In this document: one piece after another, positions 1-5,755 of the stretch | Numbering within the stretch: position 1 is the stretch's first letter | Layout: each line of letters begins with the position of its first letter | Origin: Planctomycetota bacterium | GTDB lineage: Bacteria; Planctomycetota; Phycisphaerae; WQYP01 | Direction: 5' to 3' | Assembly: GCA_021780285.1 (NCBI GenBank) | Contig: JAJXZA010000259.1 | Coordinates: 301 to 13,855, forward strand | Length of the DNA stretch: 13,555 bases | Notes under the pieces: generated by a model | What the model saw: only the letters and a program-made list of their open reading frames with translations | Told to the model about the DNA's origin: nothing | The model's database searches: none | Translations under genes and position numbers: made by a program

Positions 1-97
1 CCCGCCCTTATTTAAACGTAATAAAACGACCTGATGCCTCACATCTGCGGGTAACGCCTTTCACCGCCTCTGCACAAATCAGCTTCAGTCAAGCGGT
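1..97. other. Window edge, no gene seen
   Basis: This stretch lies downstream of the small helical protein on the minus strand. I find no ATG-started reading frame with a ribosome site on either strand. A minus-strand GTG at 42 stays open to the window edge for 14 codons, but it has no supporting signal. I see no clear terminator hairpin. Whether the minus-strand operon continues past the window edge cannot be decided from here. Confidence 0.5.
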
Positions 98-415
98 TTA
101 AGACAACGCAACCGGCTCGGTTTTGGCAAGTTGCACCGCTTCACGTTCTTCCACGGCGCTGGGAGGCCGGCCGGAAGCATCCTTAAAAAGGGTCTTTTGA
201 CGAAGGGCGTCTTTGGCTCGCTCCAGAAGTTCGTGGCGCTTGCGCATTTGATCGCACCAGTAGGCGTCTTGTTCGGTTTCCAGCCATACCAGCGTGCGGC
301 GCAGTTCAGCATCGGCATCACCCAGCGCGGAAATTCCCTGCTGCTGAAATTTAAACATAGCAGCGCGAAAAGCCTTGATAAGCTCAAAAGATTCTACCTG
401 TGCGCCCTGTGGCAT
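98..415 (-). CDS. Small helical protein of unknown function, partner of the WXG100 gene
   Basis: A 105-residue protein that I do not recognise as a named family. It is mostly predicted helix. Residues about 33-75 are rich in Glu, Arg, Leu and Lys (RRTLVWLETEQDAYWC, then KRHELLERAKDALRQ) and look like an amphipathic or coiled-coil segment. There is no signal peptide or membrane helix. The start at 415 is preceded by AGGA with about 6 bases of spacing. The gene begins 13 bases after the WXG100 stop codon, so the two are almost certainly co-transcribed. Planctomycete WXG100 genes are, as far as I recall, often next to short helical proteins with a Trp in a similar E-x-x-x-x-Y-W context, but this is unchecked memory. 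The C-terminus (QLAKTEPVALS) ends abruptly after a charged helix, so the protein may be a shortened version of a longer relative. A role as a WXG100 partner or secretion accessory is inference from position. Confidence 0.7.
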   Translation of the reverse strand: MPQGAQVESFELIKAFRAAMFKFQQQGISALGDADAELRRTLVWLETEQDAYWCDQMRKRHELLERAKDALRQKTLFKDASGRPPSAVEEREAVQLAKTEPVALS

Positions 416-428
416 GGCTTTTCCTGTG

Positions 429-701
429 TCAGTGTTCGCTTAAATATTTCTCGATATGCTGCGCCTTTTTTACCAGCACGCGGGCGTGCTCGTGAGAGGA
501 TTCTAAAAAGTGGCTCAGCACTTTGGCGGTTTGGTCAAACTCTTCCGAAAACTTGTGCTGCTCCTGATCGCGCCAGGTGCTTTCAAGCGCCCGCATGCGG
601 GCATGCAGCCCGCCCAATAGCTGCTGCAGGTCGTTGTTGAACTGGGTTAAACCCTGGGCGAAGCGGCGAAGTTCCGCAGGGTCTACGCTGGCCTTGGACA
701 T
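429..701 (-). CDS. WXG100 family protein (ESAT-6-like)
   Basis: A 90-residue protein with the WXG100 layout: two helices joined by a turn containing a conserved Trp. The turn reads STWRDQEQHKF at about residues 42-52, so the Gly of the classic W-x-G is replaced by Asp, as I recall for planctomycete members. The second helix runs to the C-terminus and ends KAQHIEKYLSEH. WXG100 proteins are small helical dimers, and many are type VII secretion substrates. No EccC/FtsK-type ATPase gene lies in this window, so secretion by such a system is inferred only. I chose the start at 701 because a strong GGAGG lies just upstream (GGAGGTGTTT before the ATG). An in-frame upstream ATG at 752 would add 17 residues unlike the family. 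An extended TATAAT sits 28 bases upstream at 729-734. Confidence 0.88.
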   Translation of the reverse strand: MSKASVDPAELRRFAQGLTQFNNDLQQLLGGLHARMRALESTWRDQEQHKFSEEFDQTAKVLSHFLESSHEHARVLVKKAQHIEKYLSEH

Positions 702-728
702 AAACACCTCCGTATTTAACAATAATTT

Positions 729-734
729 ATTATA
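729..734 (-). promoter_or_regulatory. Candidate -10 box of the WXG100 operon
   Basis: On the minus strand this reads TATAAT, a perfect consensus, in the context GGCTATAATAAATT. It lies 28 bases upstream of the WXG100 start codon, giving a leader of about 20 bases that carries the GGAGG site. The position 17 bases further upstream (752-757, GCGCCA on the minus strand) does not match a -35 box, so only the -10 element is supported. It sits at the edge of an 8-base inverted repeat (732-739 with 770-777) that could be an operator or a weak terminator arm for the methyltransferase gene. Confidence 0.5.
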
Positions 735-808
735 GCCGATGCCGTAGCTCATGGCGCGACGTTCCGTCGTCGGCTATTGGGGTTCTTCAGACCCGGCGGG
801 CGGTCACG

Positions 809-2179
809 TTACAGGCGATTGCAGATGGCCGCCATAACGCCGCCGGATGCTGCGCGAAAAATGAGGACGGTACAGGAACATCGCGCGATTTTCTGCCAGC
901 GGCGCTGGAGCTCGTCAGTGTTAAGGTCAAGTCCGCCGCGCGTTTTGACTTCTACGATGGCCGATGCTCCGGCGCTGGACGTGCCGCCGGCGCTAAGGCG
1001 TGCCTGCAGGCGGGCTTGATCAAAGGGCAAAACATCCAGTGTCTCAAAAGCTGTAAGAGCCGGGTGATGCAGCGGCGATTGTGCCGTTAAATAGCCTCCA
1101 TCAATGGTGATGGCGGCAAGTGGAGTGCTGCCGGGGGTATTGGCCGCAATTTGGCCGATAAGTTCGGCCGCAAGGCCGGCGCGGGTAACGGCGCCATCCA
1201 CTTCAAAAATAAACCGTTCGGGCATGGCCAGTGACTGGCATGGGCGCGGATGGCCGGTGATGGTCCAGGTGGGGCCATCTCCGCTCAGAACGCTGGCGGT
1301 GCGCAGCGTTGGGCCGAAGGGGGCCGCGAGTTTGCCCGTCCAAAGGACTGCCTGAACCGTTGTGCCATGATCGCTTATGAGTTCAATGTGCCCTGGCGGC
1401 AGCGATTCAAAATCTACCGCGGGGCTTAGCTTAATCGCTCCAGCGTCAAAGGTGGTGATGAGTTTAAGCAGTGCGGCGGGGCCGGGCGTCATATCGGCCC
1501 ATCGAATAAGGCGCTTTGGGCCTTGGCGGCGGGAGGGGTCTATATGAAAGGCCGCGGCTTTCGTCGCGTTATAGAATTGGGTTTCGGCATCGGCTTGAAT
1601 GGCGATAGCGGTAAAGCGAGCAACCTGCAGGTTGTGCCAAAGGAGACGTGCCCGCACGGCATCGCGTTCCACGGCAAGCACCGGCAGAGAGGTTGCAAAG
1701 CCGATGGCATCGCCCCCAATGCCGCTGCAAAAATCTATGATGGGCGCTGCTGCGCCAAGCATTTGAAAGCGGCGGGCTTTATGGCACGCCACGGCATAAG
1801 AGGTGGCCTGCTGTAATGCTTCAGGCACCGCCCAAAAATCCTGCCGGCGAAGTTCGCAAAATTTTCCGCGGGGCTGGCATGCGGTCAATTGCGACTGTAC
1901 CAGAGCAATCGCGGCGTGTAATTGCGGGTGCGTCCAACTTCGCCGCAGGGCTGCGATCTGCCGTACCTGCAATGCCCTTGTTTGATGTAACTCGGCGAGC
2001 ACCGCAGCGCGGCAGGCCTGGCCTTGCGGCGTTTCAAACCACCGTAGCAGAGCCGGCGTAACGCCGGCATTGTCGGGACCCCGGCCCGCGACGGCAGGTG
2101 CCTTGGGCGCAGCGACCAGAGAGCCGCCGGTAAGTGAGGGCGGCTTGCCAGCGGCCGGTTTGCCTGATGCTTCAGACAT
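809..2179 (-). CDS. Class I SAM-dependent methyltransferase with THUMP-like domain
   Basis: A 456-residue protein. Residues 1-40 are Ala/Pro/Gly-rich and probably disordered. An N-terminal helical region (about 41-140) precedes a Rossmann methyltransferase domain. Motif I is DFCSGIGGDAIG at 149-160, the acidic ribose-contacting position is near AVERD at 169-173, and the motif IV-like strand is HIDPSRR at 212-218. The C-terminal part (about 380-456, with IVEVKTRGG at 408-416 and TDELQRRW at 421-428) matches the THUMP-like domain of this family. Members are predicted SAM-dependent methyltransferases acting on RNA or another large substrate, but the substrate is not established. The start has only a weak GC-rich ribosome site. 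The gene lies 36 bases after the ArsR-type regulator gene on the same strand, so the two are probably one operon. The family call is firm, the substrate unknown. Confidence 0.85.
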   Translation of the reverse strand: MSEASGKPAAGKPPSLTGGSLVAAPKAPAVAGRGPDNAGVTPALLRWFETPQGQACRAAVLAELHQTRALQVRQIAALRRSWTHPQLHAAIALVQSQLTACQPRGKFCELRRQDFWAVPEALQQATSYAVACHKARRFQMLGAAAPIIDFCSGIGGDAIGFATSLPVLAVERDAVRARLLWHNLQVARFTAIAIQADAETQFYNATKAAAFHIDPSRRQGPKRLIRWADMTPGPAALLKLITTFDAGAIKLSPAVDFESLPPGHIELISDHGTTVQAVLWTGKLAAPFGPTLRTASVLSGDGPTWTITGHPRPCQSLAMPERFIFEVDGAVTRAGLAAELIGQIAANTPGSTPLAAITIDGGYLTAQSPLHHPALTAFETLDVLPFDQARLQARLSAGGTSSAGASAIVEVKTRGGLDLNTDELQRRWQKIARCSCTVLIFRAASGGVMAAICNRL

Positions 2180-2215
2180 GCTCTGCCCGCCTGCCTTTAT
2201 GTCGGCTGCAATGGG

Positions 2216-2536
2216 TTAGTCCTGCTCGATGGCGATGGTAAACGGCGGCACCGGGAGACGCATTCCCTTCTTGGAGATTTTGGCTTGGGACGCGAGCGAG
2301 TATATGACTTGCTTGCCGGCGCGCTTGTTGACGATAAGGTGATTCATCCGCAGCAGGCCAAGGTGGTGGCTTACGGTAGGCTGCGGCAGTTTAAGTTCTT
2401 TGCACAGGGCGGTGACGGTGTGCTCTTTTTCGGTGAGACGCAGGACAATTTCCAATCGGGTTGCGTCGGAAAGCAGTTTGAAGATAAGGCACATGGACTC
2501 AAGTGTTTGGGTGCTGGCAATTGCTTTGGCCGCCAT
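2216..2536 (-). CDS. ArsR-family winged-helix transcriptional regulator
   Basis: A 106-residue DNA-binding protein. The core is LIFKLLSDATRLEIVLRL (17-34), the typical ArsR opening. The recognition helix is in VTALCKELKLPQPTVSHHLG (41-60), followed by a wing with KQVIYSLA (75-82). Known ArsR metal sensors carry a Cys-x-Cys in the helix before the recognition helix. Here that site has one Cys (C45) and the only other Cys is C16. There is no C-terminal Asp/His site. A classic metal sensor is therefore unlikely and the signal is unknown. I chose the start at 2536 (MAAKAI) because GGAG lies 8 bases upstream and the core starts right after it. The longer frame from 2734 adds 66 residues unlike the family. 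The gene is first in a unit with the methyltransferase. A promoter at 2703-2730 and a dyad at 2654-2684 lie upstream, suggesting autoregulation. Confidence 0.9.
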   Translation of the reverse strand: MAAKAIASTQTLESMCLIFKLLSDATRLEIVLRLTEKEHTVTALCKELKLPQPTVSHHLGLLRMNHLIVNKRAGKQVIYSLASQAKISKKGMRLPVPPFTIAIEQD

Positions 2537-2653
2537 AATAGTCTCCAGTTGTAGGATGGTGAGATAATCCCGTGGGCCGTTGGCCCTGCCCGCAAAGCTC
2601 CAGCCACCAATGTCGCTGGTACGAGGCTCGTCAACAGTATTGCACGCTGAGCA

Positions 2654-2684
2654 ATTGACTTTATTCTCATATCTATGAGTCAAT
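2654..2684. promoter_or_regulatory. Candidate ArsR operator (dyad)
   Basis: A 7-base inverted repeat, ATTGACT at 2654-2660 and AGTCAAT at 2678-2684. Inside it is a second perfect repeat, CTCATA (2666-2671) and TATGAG (2674-2679), with a two-base centre. The two dyads do not share a centre. It lies just downstream of the predicted transcription start, in the 5' leader of the ArsR gene. ArsR proteins bind imperfect AT-rich dyads near promoters, so a repressor site here fits known practice. The assignment to this regulator is inference. Confidence 0.5.
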
Positions 2685-2702
2685 CTACCTGCGTTGTTTT
2701 CG

Positions 2703-2730
2703 ATGATAGATAAACTGGATGAAAAGTCAA
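2703..2730 (-). promoter_or_regulatory. Candidate sigma-70 promoter of the ArsR-methyltransferase operon
   Basis: Read on the minus strand, the -35 box is TTGACT (2725-2730) and the -10 box is TATCAT (2703-2708), with 16 bases between. Each matches the consensus at five of six positions. The predicted start near 2696 gives a leader of about 160 bases before the ATG at 2536. The -35 box overlaps one arm of the imperfect dyad with arms at 2724-2729 and 2746-2751, so a repressor bound there could block the polymerase. It is the best-matching promoter in the window. Confidence 0.55.
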
Positions 2731-2908
2731 ACATATCTTTGCATGTGACTTATGGAAAAATAGGGCAAGCTTGCCAAAAACCAATATTTGCGGCAAGAAC
2801 CGTCCGATATCGTCTGCGGCGCCGCCTGGCCTGCCGGGTAACATAATAAAAATTCTATATATCACTTTGCCCTGCGTCGCAGCGGGGCAGGCGGGCTCTC
2901 GGCTGCGT

Positions 2909-3898
2909 TTACTGTGATGAGTTGTGGTGCGAAAACCGCTTTACCAGTTTTTGAATAAGAGGTTGGTTTGGATTAACTTTCAGGCTTGCTTTCCAGTATT
3001 TGATAGCCCGGGCGGAAAGCCTGCCTGCATGCCTGGAATCGGGATGTTCAATGGACTGCGTCATGCTCACCACACCAAGGCCGTTTAGCGCTGGAGGGTA
3101 GTTGGGCTTCAGTGTGAGCGATTCGAGATAGGCCCGCTTGGCGCTTTGCAGGTTATGAAGCTTATAGTAGCAATAGCCCAGTCGTTCGCTGGCGAGTGCG
3201 GAGGGGGCTAACTTCATGCTGGTGCGCAGCACGCGGCCGGCATCGGTAAACTCTCCAGCTTTAAGATACACCTGCGCGAGGTTGAGATAAACCCTTGGCT
3301 GATGCGGCTGAAGCTCCAGGCTCTGTTTGAGGTAGTTGATGGCCTTGGCCCGGTACGCGGCATCTTTGGCGGCTGCCTGAGCATAAATGGCTCCGAGGTT
3401 GGCGAGGGCGGCAAAATCTTTGCGGCCGCCATCCACCGCGCGCTTGCCATATAAAATGCCTCTGAATGGATGGCCTGCCTGCGCGTAGGCCACCGCGAGA
3501 TTCATAGCTACATGCGTATTGCCGGGCTGAAGCTGCAGGGCATGCTGGTACGCGCTGATGGCCTGTTCAAACTTTTGAAGCTGCTGGTAAATGCGGCCAA
3601 GCTCAAAAAAACTGTGGAAATTATAGGGATCAAGCCGGGTGACGTGCTGGTAATCATCGGCTGCTTTATTGAGATGATGGCTCTTACGGTAGATATCAGC
3701 GCGAGCCTGGTAGGCCAAAGCCATTTGTGGATTGCGCGAGATTGCCTTGGAAAGTTCGGCTATCGCCTGGGCCGTATGGCCATGCTCGGCGGCGAGTTGC
3801 CCTTTAACATATGCTTTGATGCCGCTGGGCTGCTGGGTGCAACCTGCCAGTACCATGGCCCCCGCGACAAGTATGATCATCCATGTGTTGCGAGCCAT
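2909..3898 (-). CDS. TPR-repeat lipoprotein
   Basis: A 329-residue protein with a lipoprotein signal peptide: a basic start, a hydrophobic stretch at about 7-17, and a lipobox LAGC with the lipidated Cys at 20. The rest is a run of about eight tetratricopeptide repeats from 24 to 309, with the usual A/G/Y/P spacing (for example AIAELSKAISRNPQ, AISAYQHALQLQPGN, AINYLKQSLELQPHQ). TPR arrays form a superhelical scaffold that binds partner proteins, so this is probably an envelope-anchored adaptor or assembly factor. The partner is unknown. The start at 3898 has an AAGGAAGG ribosome site about 8 bases upstream. It lies 247 bases after the small lipoprotein gene on the same strand, so it may have its own promoter, although I find no convincing one. 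An ordinary TPR lipoprotein is secure; any specific role would be a guess. Confidence 0.87.
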   Translation of the reverse strand: MARNTWMIILVAGAMVLAGCTQQPSGIKAYVKGQLAAEHGHTAQAIAELSKAISRNPQMALAYQARADIYRKSHHLNKAADDYQHVTRLDPYNFHSFFELGRIYQQLQKFEQAISAYQHALQLQPGNTHVAMNLAVAYAQAGHPFRGILYGKRAVDGGRKDFAALANLGAIYAQAAAKDAAYRAKAINYLKQSLELQPHQPRVYLNLAQVYLKAGEFTDAGRVLRTSMKLAPSALASERLGYCYYKLHNLQSAKRAYLESLTLKPNYPPALNGLGVVSMTQSIEHPDSRHAGRLSARAIKYWKASLKVNPNQPLIQKLVKRFSHHNSSQ

Positions 3899-4108
3899 TT
3901 CAAGCCTTCCTTCAATTGCTATCGCACCATGGCATTATCGGCGTTTCAGCCTTTTTTGCCGGGCAAAACTTGAGGGATCAGATTGCCGTGTATTTCAGTG
4001 GTAGGCCATGCTTTGTGTGCCCCATGGGCATCAAGCAATGGACGTCCATTCATGGCAACCTACGCGCAAGGCCAAAGTCAGTCGAACGGCTTGTTGACGC
4101 GCAGCAGA

Positions 4109-4125
4109 CGATTGCCCAACAATCG
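4109..4125 (-). terminator. Hairpin downstream of the small lipoprotein gene
   Basis: A perfect 6-base stem, CGATTG at 4109-4114 and CAATCG at 4120-4125, with a 5-base loop. It begins 20 bases after the stop codon of the minus-strand lipoprotein gene. There is no T-run after it on the minus strand, so it is not a canonical intrinsic terminator. It could be an mRNA 3' end or a stabilising hairpin. Confidence 0.35.
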
Positions 4126-4145
4126 CCCGGCAGAGGTCCTAAGCC

Positions 4146-4364
4146 TTAGCGCGACGGAACCGGCACATTGGACAACTGCACCGGACGATCGAGCAGCAAC
4201 AATTGCTCGGCATCGTCGGGCGCCTGGCGCCAGTCGGTTACGGTAGCATGCGCTACCCGGTTGGCATTAGCCCCCGGAGTGTCGGTGAGCGTCTGGCAGC
4301 CACCAAGGGTCAGCGCAATCCCGGCGATTCCGAGCACACAAGCAGAAACGGCAAACCTTTTCAT
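4146..4364 (-). CDS. Small putative lipoprotein (72 aa)
   Basis: A 72-residue protein with a lipoprotein signal peptide: MKR start, hydrophobic stretch at about 8-20, and a lipobox LGGC with Cys at 23. The mature part is about 49 residues with no membrane helix and ends DRPVQLSNVPVPSR. I do not recognise a family. The start at 4364 is chosen because a strong GGAGG lies 6 bases upstream and it gives a proper signal peptide. A longer frame from 4406 would add 14 residues without a ribosome site. It is transcribed away from the ABC operon that begins at 4665, and the two genes have back-to-back -35-like boxes. A role linked to that operon is possible but rests on position only. Confidence 0.75.
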   Translation of the reverse strand: MKRFAVSACVLGIAGIALTLGGCQTLTDTPGANANRVAHATVTDWRQAPDDAEQLLLLDRPVQLSNVPVPSR

Positions 4365-4434
4365 CAAGGCCTCCAGCCAAAAGCACCGCCACGGCGGCGA
4401 ACACATACTAATAGGTATCCGCAGAGAGGCGGGC

Positions 4435-4440
4435 TGTCAA
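4435..4440 (-). promoter_or_regulatory. Perfect -35 box facing the small lipoprotein gene
   Basis: On the minus strand this reads TTGACA. The expected -10 position 17 bases on reads TACCTA, a poor match, and a GATACC at a 15-base gap matches only in the centre. The leader to the start at 4364 would be about 40 bases. The perfect -35 and its placement support a promoter, but the -10 is weak. Confidence 0.35.
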
Positions 4441-4485
4441 ATGAAAAATTTTGGCTCGCAGGGCAATTTTGTTCAAACCAAACCG

Positions 4486-4514
4486 TTGACAATTCGTAAA
4501 AACACCATTAGAGA
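4486..4514 (+). promoter_or_regulatory. Candidate promoter of the ABC/GldG operon
   Basis: A perfect -35 box, TTGACA at 4486-4491, is followed after 17 bases by TAGAGA at 4509-4514, which keeps only three of six -10 positions. The predicted start near 4522 gives a leader of about 140 bases. It mirrors the TTGACA box on the minus strand at 4435-4440, with 45 bases between the two. Confidence 0.4.
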
Positions 4515-4664
4515 GATTGGTCTGGGTGTAGTGAGGGGCGGCAGGTTGGCGGGAGTGGGTTGCGGGCGGGGGCATAATGGCCCAAGCTCAAAGCCAGTAT
4601 GGGGACTTGGATATTCATGCCCGGCGTGTTTGCCGTGGCGAGGCTAAAAAGAGGCGGAAAATAT

Positions 4665-5657
4665 ATGCAAAAACCGGCGGAAATCGTCGTTGACCAAATT
4701 ACCAAAGACTATGGCCGTTTTCGTGCGGTAGACCACATAAGTTTTGAGGTTCCTAAAGGTTCAGTCGTGGGATTTTTAGGGCCGAATGGAGCCGGTAAAA
4801 CCACCACCATCCGCATGCTTACCTGCTATATGCCACCCACGAGCGGCCGGGCATCGGTGGCGGGTTACGATGTTTTCAGCCAGTCGCTGCAGGTGCGGGA
4901 GAATATCGGGTATTTGCCCGAAAGCACACCTCTATATCACGAGATGCGCGTCGGCGAATATTTAGATTATCGGGGTAAATTGCGGGGTATGCCGAGGGCT
5001 CAGCGTCGGCAACGCATTGGTGAGGTCGCGGAACGCTGCTGGCTCGGTGACCGGCTGCGGTGGCTGGTGGGCAATTTATCCAAGGGCTACCGGCAGCGGT
5101 TGGGTATTGCCGATGCCCTGTTGCACAATCCTCCGGTGCTGGTGCTGGACGAGCCTACAGTTGGGCTGGATCCCTCTCAAATTCGTGAAGCTCGGCGGCT
5201 GATTGCCGAGCTTGCCGGCCAACATACCGTGCTGCTGTCCACGCACATTCTTTCAGAGGTGGAATTGATTTGCCAGCGGGTAATCATTATTGGTCGCGGC
5301 CGCATATTAGCTCAGGGCACCCCCGATGAGTTGAAGCAGCAAGGGGCGCAGCTTGGCGGCGGCGCGCGGCTGCTCGTGGAGGTGCGCGGCCCGGCCGATC
5401 AGGTGAAGAGCGCCATCGCGTCTTTGCCCGGCGTGCAGGATGCCAAAATACTCGGAGGCGGGCCGGTGACGAGTTTTGAAATCACCGGCAAGGTTGAGCC
5501 TGCCCTGCGCGAGCAAATTGCCGCTACCGTGGTAGGACGTGGATGGGCCTTGCGGGAAATGCGAACGGCCGGCATGTCGCTAGAAGAATTTTTTGTGCAG
5601 ATTACCGACCCCGGTCGCAGCGGCGAGCGCTCCGATGGCGGTCGCGAAGCGGCTTAG
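4665..5657 (+). CDS. ABC transporter ATP-binding protein, GldA-like
   Basis: A 330-residue ABC-2 class ATPase. Walker A is GPNGAGKTT at 39-47, the Q-loop region is GYLPE at 82-86 (Glu where Gln is more usual, common in this subfamily), and the signature is LSKGYRQR at 138-145. Walker B is VLVLDEP at 158-164, the D-loop is GLDPSQ at 167-172, and the switch His is H194 in LLSTHILSE. The rest (about 225-330) is the C-terminal regulatory domain seen in GldA/NatA relatives, ending in an Arg/Gly/Glu-rich tail. The signature LSKGYRQR and the neighbours place it with ATPases of the GldA/gliding-type transporters, where it would power the permease at 5756. Start at 4665 with GAGG about 10 bases upstream; a frame from 4599 has no ribosome site. 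It is the first gene of a four-gene set. Confidence 0.93.
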   Translation: MQKPAEIVVDQITKDYGRFRAVDHISFEVPKGSVVGFLGPNGAGKTTTIRMLTCYMPPTSGRASVAGYDVFSQSLQVRENIGYLPESTPLYHEMRVGEYLDYRGKLRGMPRAQRRQRIGEVAERCWLGDRLRWLVGNLSKGYRQRLGIADALLHNPPVLVLDEPTVGLDPSQIREARRLIAELAGQHTVLLSTHILSEVELICQRVIIIGRGRILAQGTPDELKQQGAQLGGGARLLVEVRGPADQVKSAIASLPGVQDAKILGGGPVTSFEITGKVEPALREQIAATVVGRGWALREMRTAGMSLEEFFVQITDPGRSGERSDGGREAA

Positions 5658-5659
5658 CG

Positions 5660-5687
5660 CGACGCTGCATATTGCGCAGCATCGTCG
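5660..5687 (+). other. Intercistronic hairpin after the ATPase gene
   Basis: A stem formed by GCTGC (5664-5668) with GCAGC (5676-5680), extended by GAC/GTC pairing across a two-base bulge. The loop is ATATTGC. It starts right after the stop codon and is not followed by a T-run, so it is not a strong terminator. It may tune the relative amounts of ATPase and permease mRNA. Confidence 0.35.
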
Positions 5688-5755
5688 GCCCGGTGGTTGC
5701 CGGCGCGGCGAAACAGGCATTAATCAGACTTAGTTTTTGGCGGAGTCAATAAAAT

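Larger units (their letters stand above)
2537..2908. other. Intergenic regulatory region upstream of the ArsR gene
   Basis: This 372-base gap separates the ArsR start from the stop of the TPR lipoprotein gene, both on the minus strand. I see no credible gene; a 61-codon minus frame at 2680-2865 has no ribosome site and a random-looking product. It holds the arsR promoter (2703-2730), a dyad (2654-2684), and an imperfect second dyad with arms at 2724-2729 (AAGTCA) and 2746-2751 (TGACTT). A perfect 12-base palindrome, GGCAAGCTTGCC, lies at 2764-2775, with a third copy of GGCAAG at 2792-2797. CTTGCC at 2770-2775 and GGCAAG at 2792-2797 can form a stem that may end transcription of the TPR gene. 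The base composition is more AT-rich than the flanking genes. Confidence 0.6.

Noticed and set aside
98..415. A frameshift that would join the small helical gene to downstream sequence
   Set aside because: None of the frames after the stop codon continues the helical pattern; only kept as a low-interest note.
131..640. Plus-strand frame of 169 codons
   Set aside because: It lies antisense to the two genes of the WXG100 unit, has no ribosome site and a random composition.
2680..2865. Minus-strand frame of 61 codons upstream of the ArsR gene
   Set aside because: No ribosome site, no family, and it overlaps the promoter elements of the ArsR gene.
3470..3973. Plus-strand frame of 167 codons inside the TPR gene
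   Set aside because: It is the antisense of TPR repeats; the minus-strand frame has a lipobox, repeats and a ribosome site.
4145..4156. A 12-base string CTTAGCGCGACG shared with 5653-5664, both over stop codons
   Set aside because: Two short copies on different strands relative to their genes; no longer repeat around them, so chance is enough.
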